NCBI RefSeq assembly: GCF_013414195.1
Contig: NZ_JAATTV010000006.1
Coordinates: forward strand, 1 to 64,000
Direction of reading: 5' to 3'
DNA from: Psychrobacter sp. BI730
GTDB lineage: Bacteria > Pseudomonadota > Gammaproteobacteria > Pseudomonadales > Moraxellaceae
Length of the DNA: 64,000 bases
Shown here piece after piece: positions 57,715 to 64,000 of this stretch. A model generated the notes under the pieces. That model ran no database searches. It had not been told where the DNA came from and was given only the letters and a program-made list of their open reading frames with translations. The stretch's first letter is position 1. Every line of letters starts with the position of its first letter. The translations under genes were made by a program, and so were the position numbers.

Positions 57715-58890
57715 ATGAACAATCAGCAGGTTAAACCTTATGAGCGTGTTCAACTGTTTTCAGGCGGAGGTTCACGTTTTGGTTATTATTTGGGCAGTTA
57801 TGCAGCACTAGCAGCGCATGATTTGACGCCAGATATTATCGTTGGTACTTGCGGTGGTAGTTTGTCTGCTTATTTAGTACAACTTGCGCCTGACCCTAAA
57901 GATTTGCAAGCGCTGATGTACAGCCGTGAGTTATATCGTGTCATCACTGCCATCAGACATGTCGCGCCAGATGAAGCCAATAAACGTCTAAAGCTGCGCT
58001 ATATGACACATGCACTCAAACGTTGGCGGTTATCAAAGCAAAGGGATAATGGACAAGGACAACGTCAAGCAGACAGCTACGAGCGACTGTTAAATGAGTT
58101 ACAGCAGTTAGCGATGTTTCGTATCGATAACGAGCAGTATTGGCTAGATGAGCTGTCGCAGTTCGCTGCTATTAATAATACTGATAAAACGTCACCAGAG
58201 ATAGCCATCATTGCTAGCCGTCTGTACCAAGCGCCTACTGATGATTCGTTTAATGCGATACTAACGCTGCAAGAATTATTATTTGCACCGCCACGCTTTG
58301 AGCATTATGTATCAAATCTGACTGACGAAAAAATGAAATCACCAGCGCATACATTTGCTAACGGACGCATACATACATCTGTAAAGGTGCAGACGCAATG
58401 GGATTTTGCTCCAGTGATCCGCGCTTCTATGGCAGACATGTACTATCTACCGCCCACACATATCACAGAGCTTGGCTGGTGCTTGGGTGGGGTAATCAAT
58501 CTGACACCTATCGAACTGGCCTGTCAGTTGGGTGATAGCGTATTTGCAGAGACCAAGGCAGGTTATGACGCATGGCTGGCTGCTCCCGCGATTCAGCGTG
58601 TCTTTGGTTTTGATCCCAATGAGCGTTTGGCAGCAGTACACGGTTATCAACCAACCAGCGTGTCGCCTCGCACTGACACCACTAATAAAAACCATCAGCT
58701 ACATTGGTTACCCTTTGCAGATAACGAGCAGCAACTGAGAGGGCAAAATGTGCAAAAGCGTTTTAACCTAAAACAAATGACCGTCGAGCTAATACACAGC
58801 GACTATGACGGTTTTGTGCAGCAAATGCAGGCGCAATGGCAATATGGCTATCAGCGTACGGTCGACTATATACAGCAGCATAAATTATGA
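57715..58890 (+). CDS. patatin-like protein with altered catalytic dyad
   Basis: 391 aa patatin fold. The oxyanion-hole glycine loop SGGGSRFGYYLG is at residues 16-27. The nucleophile elbow reads GTCGGSL with C46 where active enzymes have Ser, and the dyad loop reads LGGVINLTP with L257 where the Asp of DGG belongs. ASMADMYYLPP before it fits the family's A-S-x-A-x-P region. The fold is that of lipid acyl hydrolases, but both catalytic residues are changed, so this copy is probably inactive as a classical patatin lipase, or uses another mechanism. It begins 3 bases after the fusion gene and overlaps the next gene by 4. Confidence 0.85.
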   Translation: MNNQQVKPYERVQLFSGGGSRFGYYLGSYAALAAHDLTPDIIVGTCGGSLSAYLVQLAPDPKDLQALMYSRELYRVITAIRHVAPDEANKRLKLRYMTHALKRWRLSKQRDNGQGQRQADSYERLLNELQQLAMFRIDNEQYWLDELSQFAAINNTDKTSPEIAIIASRLYQAPTDDSFNAILTLQELLFAPPRFEHYVSNLTDEKMKSPAHTFANGRIHTSVKVQTQWDFAPVIRASMADMYYLPPTHITELGWCLGGVINLTPIELACQLGDSVFAETKAGYDAWLAAPAIQRVFGFDPNERLAAVHGYQPTSVSPRTDTTNKNHQLHWLPFADNEQQLRGQNVQKRFNLKQMTVELIHSDYDGFVQQMQAQWQYGYQRTVDYIQQHKL

Positions 58891-59714
58891 AAAACCTCGC
58901 AAAAGGTATCACTAAAAACCATGCGCCGCATATCATTATCGTTGGTGGTACAAGTGGCATTGGCTTGGCATTGGCGTTGCATCATAAGACGCTTGGCTGG
59001 CAAGTCAGCGTTGTCGGAAGTAGCACAGCAAAGATAGCTGATATCAACAGACAGTATCCTGCTATCGTGACTTATGTGTGTGATTTAACTGACTCAAGTC
59101 AAACGCAGACGCTATTAGACAATTTATCAAGTATTCCATTTCAAAGGCTGATCTATAGTGCGGGTAGCTATACCAATGAGCGTATCCATCACCTAAATCA
59201 AGCAGATAGCGACCAAATGCTAGCGATCAATTTGCAGGCGTTTGAGCAAGTTTTTAGATGGGCAAGCAGTCAGTTAAAGCAGCAATTAAAACAGTCATGT
59301 CAGGCATTAGATGTGACTGGAAGTGAGAGACCTAGCCTTATTTGTATTGCCTCTATCGCAGGTACGATGGATTACCCTTATGCCAGCCTCTATGCAAAAA
59401 GCAAGCGCGCAATGATTGTTACGGCTAGCGCTTATCGAGCAGCACTTATACCTTATGATATCCAAGTAAACTGTATTGCCTCAGGCTATATTGATACCCA
59501 AGCATTACGTGATTTAAACGATGGCGATGCTAGCCATAAGCCATTTATCATGAGCACGCAAGCAGCTGTTGTTCGTATTATGCAGGCGATTGACGATGAT
59601 GTAGAACTAGCGATATTCCCACGCTCAATGCGCTATATCACGAGTGCCTTAAATCATTTGCCTAAGCCTGTGCTCAATTGGATATTGCGCAGTAAACTAG
59701 ATAAAGCCAAATAA
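58887..59714 (+). CDS. short-chain dehydrogenase/reductase
   Basis: 275 aa classical SDR. The cofactor motif GGTSGIG is near residue 20, YSAG (NAG-type) near 91, and the catalytic SIAG...YAKSK (Ser, Tyr and Lys) near 150-168. The NADP-or-NAD choice is not clear (VGSSTAK after the second strand). Its start overlaps the stop of the patatin gene (ATGA), so it is translationally coupled and probably acts in the same lipid pathway. Confidence 0.9.
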   Translation: MKNLAKGITKNHAPHIIIVGGTSGIGLALALHHKTLGWQVSVVGSSTAKIADINRQYPAIVTYVCDLTDSSQTQTLLDNLSSIPFQRLIYSAGSYTNERIHHLNQADSDQMLAINLQAFEQVFRWASSQLKQQLKQSCQALDVTGSERPSLICIASIAGTMDYPYASLYAKSKRAMIVTASAYRAALIPYDIQVNCIASGYIDTQALRDLNDGDASHKPFIMSTQAAVVRIMQAIDDDVELAIFPRSMRYITSALNHLPKPVLNWILRSKLDKAK

Positions 59715-59740
59715 TATGACTATCAATACTTTGACTAGGT

Positions 59741-60634
59741 TTAACCAAGTAACCAGTAGAGTAAGGTAAATACTGGAACTCCAATCAGTAAACTGTCTAT
59801 CCGATCTAAGACCCCACCATGACCAGCGAGCATCGTTCCGGTGTCTTTTACCCCGTGCTGGCGCTTAAAGGCTGATTCTAATAAGTCTCCAAAGATACCG
59901 CTCACCGCCAAGCCATAGGCAGCTAATAGACAGACCCACCAATCAAAAGGAGTGAGCCAAAGACCTAATACTGCTGCCAATATTGCCGCAACTAAACTGC
60001 CAAAGATAGCACCTTCAATGCTTTTATTGGGGCTAATAATCGGCGCTAGACCTCGTTTAAACAGCTTACGTCCAAGCAGTCTTCCGCATAGATATTGGGC
60101 AATATCATTAAACTGACTGGCAAATAATACGAAGAGTAAAACACCATATTGTTCGCGTTGCCAGGTCAGTTGCTGCAAGATAATAAGGCTAATAATGAGT
60201 GAGAGGAAAGTAACACTCAGTAGCAGGTCTAAGAAGTTGAGCCGCGTATAGTGTTGAGTCAGATTGAGAGAGGTTTTCGCTAGCAGGGGAGTACTTGGCT
60301 GTAAACCTTGCCCTTGGAGTTTATGAATGAGCACGGCTTTACTGCGTAAACACCATAGGCGTTTAATCTCGTAGCTGCCGCGTAGACCAATTAATATAAA
60401 AAATAAAATGAGCAGCCATTGATAGGGATATGCTTGCGAATAAGAACCTGGCGTATCGTGCGTTATTTTTGCAATCACATAGCAAGTGCAGAGCGCGGCT
60501 AACATCAACCACCACGAGCGGGCTATCAAGTAGATTTTTGGCAAACGTTTGCGCAGACGAGGTACGGCAAGTACACTCCAAGCCAAACTGACGATTATCA
60601 TTAGGGCAATCACAAACACAATATCAGAAGCCAT
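59741..60634 (-). CDS. phosphatidate cytidylyltransferase-like protein (CdsA/YnbB family)
   Basis: About 297 aa from ATG 60634; a TTG at 60649 would add five. Around eight membrane helices. The CdsA signature is SAFKRQHGVKDTGTMLAGHGG then DRIDS (about residues 260-288), with A in place of the usual Pro before GHGG. SQFNDIAQYLCGRLLGRK and SPNKSIEGAIFG (the P-N-K-S-x-E-G motif) are upstream. It makes CDP-diacylglycerol from phosphatidate and CTP. It is convergent with the SDR gene, 26 bases away, and resembles YnbB, which is next to YnbA and YnbC in E. coli. Confidence 0.88.
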   Translation of the reverse strand: MASDIVFVIALMIIVSLAWSVLAVPRLRKRLPKIYLIARSWWLMLAALCTCYVIAKITHDTPGSYSQAYPYQWLLILFFILIGLRGSYEIKRLWCLRSKAVLIHKLQGQGLQPSTPLLAKTSLNLTQHYTRLNFLDLLLSVTFLSLIISLIILQQLTWQREQYGVLLFVLFASQFNDIAQYLCGRLLGRKLFKRGLAPIISPNKSIEGAIFGSLVAAILAAVLGLWLTPFDWWVCLLAAYGLAVSGIFGDLLESAFKRQHGVKDTGTMLAGHGGVLDRIDSLLIGVPVFTLLYWLLG

Positions 60635-60755
60635 ACCGTGGACACTCAAAGAAGAGGTAATATTTTAAGCCTATCCATAATGATAGCTTAAATGCCTCTT
60701 TAACTATAGTGTTAGATATCGCCCTTGATGGGCTTCGCTATTATTTATCGTAAGC

Positions 60756-62708
60756 TTAAATATGGTCAGTAACAGGTATTGGATAACGCTCGTCTTCTAT
60801 AATGTGAGAAAAGGAGTTAAGCGTAGCGTTTCTTGATGGCAGAATGATACTGGTTAAAGGCGTTTCAGCTAAGTTAGGATAATCCTCACGGTAATGCCCA
60901 CCGCGACTCTCAAAACGCTGATAAGCCGATTGAACAATCATCGTTGCTAACGCTAATTGCCTCGCCAATTGAAAAATGGCAAGCTCACTGTTAGTAGTAG
61001 GAGTTCTACTGTTAGTAGTAGGAGTTCTACTGTTAGTAGTAGGAGTTCTACTGCTCGTATCAGATAGCATGGTTTTATTATGTTCGATTGACTCTTGCCA
61101 CTGCTCAATTTGTCGCAATGCTTGCTCTAGTTGTTTGGCACTACGTGTGATACCCATATTGGCTGTCAAAAGAGCTTTCAACGCTATAGTTATCTCTACA
61201 ATATCTACGTTAGAATGAAATGCTTTATCAGCCTTATAAGTTGGGAGTGATGACTGCTTAGAAGAGGGCAAGATAACAAATTGCGTGTTTTCTAGTGTCG
61301 GAGATTGCCAAATATCGACAGCTAACTGATGTAGTCCATAATAGGCAGTCGTATGTGGCTGTGCCATTTTTTCTAAAACTTCAGCCGTTTTCTCTAAAGC
61401 TTCTAAGTTCTTTAAGCGTTCCAATTTTATTAAGTAATGAGGTAAGTTGGCGGCGATGTTGCGACCAACCACCACACACTCCAACAATGAATTGCTTGCT
61501 AAGCGGTTGGCTCCATGCAGCCCTGTATAAGCAACTTCACCTGCTGCATACAGCCCTGCAATATCGGTCAATCCATTGGCATCAGTCACCACGCCGCCAC
61601 AACTATAATGGGCAGTCGGAGCGACCGGAATAGGGTCTGTGGTCATATCTATGCCGAGTGCTAGCAGCGTCTGATAAATCTGCGGGAAATGCGCTTGTAT
61701 GAATGCAGCTGGCAAGTGACTGACATCAAGGTGCACATAGCCAAGTCCGTTACTACTAATCTGATTGGCTATTGCTCGAGCGACGATATCGCGTGGCGCC
61801 AATTCAGCGCGCTCATCAATATCTAACATAAAGCGCGCGCCAGTCTGCGGACAATACAGTCGTCCACCTTCACCGCGTAATGCTTCAGATATCAAAAAGC
61901 TGCTGTCATCTAATGCCAGACCCGTTGGGTGAAATTGAATAAATTCTAAATTTGCCAAGCGACAGCCTGCTTGCCATGCCATCATGACGCCATCACCAAC
62001 ACAGACGTTAGGTGCGCTGGCACGCTTAAATAGTTGACCCAAGCCACCACTAGCGAGTACGACAGCTGAACTATGAATGATGAGTTGACGCTCATTGATA
62101 TGATCAAAGACCAGCGCCCCTCGGCAATGTCTAATCTCGCTATCGTTTATGCTAAAAGAAGAGCTGCTAATCATAGGTGAAGTCAGTAACTCTAATGCTT
62201 CATGATAAGGCAAGATAGTGATATTGGCCGCAGTCTGTGCTTTGATGTTTAATGCGTCCATCACGTGCCGACCCGTTGCATCATCCGCATGAGCCACACG
62301 TCTACAGCCATGACCGCCTTCTTTGGTCAAGTGTAAGTCACTGGTTTTTAAGACTGCAAAATCAGGTGTATTATCAATTTTTTTAGTTAAAGTAGATTGA
62401 GTAAATGGCACACCTTGCTCGCATAGCCACTGCACCGCTTGATGTCCTGCACCCAAGATACGGGCAGTATTGTCCATCGCACACAATCCTGCGCCAGCGA
62501 TTAAGGTATCAGCGACATGCTCAGTCACAGAGTCTGCTTTGTCTAAGCTAGCTGCGATACCACCTTGAGCGTAGTGACTTGAGCAAACCTCAAGTGCCGC
62601 TTTGCTTAAAACAGTAATATTCAGCGATTTTGGCAGAGATAGCGCGGTGCTCAAACCTGCCAGACCAGCCCCAATGATAAGAACATCAGTTTTTATAATA
62701 TTACTCAT
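60756..62708 (-). CDS. nadB: L-aspartate oxidase
   Basis: About 650 aa from ATG 62708, which has agagg 10 bases upstream; earlier ATG (62777) and TTG (62792) starts give longer N-termini. NadB oxidises L-aspartate to iminoaspartate with FAD. The Rossmann motif is VLIIGAGLAGLSTALSL; SSHYAQGGIAA, the HPTGLAL, SEALRGEGG and YSCGGVVTDANG motifs and the GANRLASNSLLE loop follow. It is longer than the usual 540 because of low-complexity insertions, including three RTPTTNS copies near the C-terminal helix (repeat at 60991-61053). nadA ends just upstream, so nadA-nadB form an operon. Confidence 0.94.
   Translation of the reverse strand: MSNIIKTDVLIIGAGLAGLSTALSLPKSLNITVLSKAALEVCSSHYAQGGIAASLDKADSVTEHVADTLIAGAGLCAMDNTARILGAGHQAVQWLCEQGVPFTQSTLTKKIDNTPDFAVLKTSDLHLTKEGGHGCRRVAHADDATGRHVMDALNIKAQTAANITILPYHEALELLTSPMISSSSFSINDSEIRHCRGALVFDHINERQLIIHSSAVVLASGGLGQLFKRASAPNVCVGDGVMMAWQAGCRLANLEFIQFHPTGLALDDSSFLISEALRGEGGRLYCPQTGARFMLDIDERAELAPRDIVARAIANQISSNGLGYVHLDVSHLPAAFIQAHFPQIYQTLLALGIDMTTDPIPVAPTAHYSCGGVVTDANGLTDIAGLYAAGEVAYTGLHGANRLASNSLLECVVVGRNIAANLPHYLIKLERLKNLEALEKTAEVLEKMAQPHTTAYYGLHQLAVDIWQSPTLENTQFVILPSSKQSSLPTYKADKAFHSNVDIVEITIALKALLTANMGITRSAKQLEQALRQIEQWQESIEHNKTMLSDTSSRTPTTNSRTPTTNSRTPTTNSELAIFQLARQLALATMIVQSAYQRFESRGGHYREDYPNLAETPLTSIILPSRNATLNSFSHIIEDERYPIPVTDHI
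60991..61053 (-). repeat. three perfect 21-bp tandem repeats inside nadB
   Basis: Three identical 21-bp units (60991-61011, 61012-61032, 61033-61053) encode RTPTTNS in each copy. They lie in a linker of the C-terminal helical domain and preserve the frame. Confidence 0.95.
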
Positions 62709-62778
62709 ATCACTGTTGCCTCTGTTATTCGTATAACTAGTGGTGCTGGAACAATCAACTGAATGCGACTGACTCATG

Positions 62779-63918
62779 CTAGGCTGCCCCAACGTTAGCG
62801 AACAGCGGACGGTCTTTTACAATGTCGCCACTGGCGGCTACGCGTTGCTTTTGTGCTTCAGCAAAATCGAGCATCCGTTGTAATGGTTTCTTAGCTGCTA
62901 CTGCTAGCTCAGGTGTCATTAGTACTTCACCACTTTGATTGGTTAAGCACTGCTCAATACCTTTTAGGCCGTTCATGGCCATCCAAGGGCAAAACGCACA
63001 GCTCTTGCAACTGGCACTCTCACCAGCAGTTGGCGCGGCCAAGAATCGCTTGTTTGGTGAGCACTTTTGCATCTCGTGCAATATGCCCAAATCAGTAGCG
63101 ACGATAAAGGTATCAGCATCCATCTCATACGTTGATTGCAAAAGTTTACTAGTCGAGCCGACCACATCGGCTAGTTCAACCACGCTATCAGGTGACTCAG
63201 GATGCACCAAGACTTTGGCCTCTGGATGTTCCTCTTTCAGTTGCAGGAGTTCAGTGGCTTTAAATTCATTATGTACCAAACAAGACCCTTGCCAGAGCAG
63301 CATATCTGCGCCAGTCTCACGAGCAATGTATTTGCCCAAATGACGGTCAGGGCCCCAAATAATCGGCTCACCTTGGGCATGCAGATGACGGACGATGTCT
63401 ATACCGACAGATGAGGTGACCACCCAATCAGCTCTCGCTTTTACCGCGGCGCTGGTATTGGCGTAGACGACAACAGTACGCTCAGGATGGGCATCACAAA
63501 ATGCTGAAAACTCTTCAGCAGGACAGCCCAAATCAAGCGAACATTCGGCTTCTAAATCTGGCATGAGGACAGTCTTTTCCATGCTTAATATTTTTGCTGA
63601 TTCACCCATAAAGCGCACACCAGCGACAACCAATGTTTGGGCGCTATGAGCTTGTCCAAACCGAGCCATTTCAAGTGAGTCACCGACGCAGCCACCGGTT
63701 GCCAATGCCAAGTCTTGGATAAAAGGGTCGACATAGTAATGTGCTACCAGTACGGCATTATTCTCTTTCAGTAGCTTCTTGATATTTTCTTCGACCACGA
63801 TGCGTTCAGCGCGAGGCAAGTCTGCTGGCATTTTAGCCTTAGCATATTCAATATTCATCTGAGTGGCGATGCGATTGTCCGTACTCATGATAGGTGCGTC
63901 GTAAGGATATTTTTTCAT
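62779..63918 (-). CDS. nadA: quinolinate synthase
   Basis: About 379 aa from ATG 63918, with AAAGG about 10 bases upstream; a TTG at 63987 would add an unlikely 23-residue hydrophobic leader. NadA condenses iminoaspartate with dihydroxyacetone phosphate to quinolinate and needs a [4Fe-4S] cluster. The first cluster Cys region is GGCVGDS and the last [13 protein letters not shown], with [12 protein letters not shown] and [11 protein letters not shown] in between. It ends one base before the nadB-upstream ATG; no NadR or NrtR site was recognised in the short 5' flank. Confidence 0.96.
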   Translation of the reverse strand: MKKYPYDAPIMSTDNRIATQMNIEYAKAKMPADLPRAERIVVEENIKKLLKENNAVLVAHYYVDPFIQDLALATGGCVGDSLEMARFGQAHSAQTLVVAGVRFMGESAKILSMEKTVLMPDLEAECSLDLGCPAEEFSAFCDAHPERTVVVYANTSAAVKARADWVVTSSVGIDIVRHLHAQGEPIIWGPDRHLGKYIARETGADMLLWQGSCLVHNEFKATELLQLKEEHPEAKVLVHPESPDSVVELADVVGSTSKLLQSTYEMDADTFIVATDLGILHEMQKCSPNKRFLAAPTAGESASCKSCAFCPWMAMNGLKGIEQCLTNQSGEVLMTPELAVAAKKPLQRMLDFAEAQKQRVAASGDIVKDRPLFANVGAA

Positions 63919-64000
63919 AATGGCAGCCTTTGTTGGTGCAATAACGATAAATGTGTGTGCTAAAAAATGGGTAATTAGACATAACAAATTTATAGGTTAT

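Noticed and set aside
63919..63987. An extended NadA starting at a TTG
   Set aside because: The extension is a hydrophobic, Ile/Leu/His-rich leader without family support; the ATG at 63918 has a ribosome binding site.

Overview
The window reads as chromosomal DNA from a gammaproteobacterium of the Moraxellaceae, most likely Psychrobacter. This is an inference from moderate GC, a fused nuoCD inside a full nuo operon, the leuS-lptE-holA and dut-algC-argB gene orders, and AT-rich spacers with many small decayed tandem repeats. Almost everything is housekeeping. No integrase, transposase, CRISPR array or prophage gene was seen.

Layout. 1-120: 3' end of a 5S rRNA gene and its terminator. 251-8541: an unrecognised AT-rich gene (minus), an OsmC protein overlapping or abutting a flavodoxin-like protein, a DUF938 methyltransferase-like protein, an exported dienelactone-hydrolase-like enzyme, a large-subunit catalase (KatE type) and a metallo-beta-lactamase-fold hydrolase. 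8629-8939: two identical tRNA-Lys(UUU) genes. 9134-25568, mostly minus strand: macA-macB efflux, leuS-lptE-holA, a YffB-like ArsC/Spx protein (plus strand), dut-algC-argB, mgtE and rep. 25569-26410: a long spacer with what looks like the remnant of a G3E/CobW-type GTPase and a degenerate 20-bp repeat array. 26411-42778: the complete complex I operon nuoA-B-CD-E-F-G-H-I-J-K-L-M-N, followed by a strong terminator. 42973-54741: ferredoxin-NADP reductase, an unknown acidic-tailed protein, a TonB-like protein with a coiled-coil linker, MscS, YbeY, PhoH, two ubiquinone-type FAD hydroxylases, a DUF3644 protein with a HEPN-like RxxxxH motif, and the lysine exporter LysO. 55006-60649: a lipid-metabolism cluster. 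60756-63918: nadA-nadB (minus), the first two steps of de novo NAD synthesis.

The most interesting locus is 55006-60649. One polypeptide of about 900 residues joins a CDP-alcohol phosphatidyltransferase, an alpha/beta hydrolase and a SAM methyltransferase, corresponding to E. coli YnbA fused to YnbC. It is followed at once by a patatin-fold protein and an SDR dehydrogenase, and it faces a CdsA/YnbB-like CDP-diglyceride synthase. The patatin protein carries Cys where the nucleophilic Ser belongs and Leu where the dyad Asp belongs. The cluster looks like an uncharacterised pathway that builds, trims and methylates an unusual phospholipid or lipid headgroup.

A second theme is short degenerate tandem repeats in spacers: 20 bp before nuoA and nuoCD, 15 bp after yffB-like and before mscS, 8 bp upstream of dut. 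Two in-frame duplications also occur inside coding sequences (nadB and the ynbA-ynbC fusion). Several predicted starts were moved to internal ATGs where a Shine-Dalgarno sequence or family alignment favours them.
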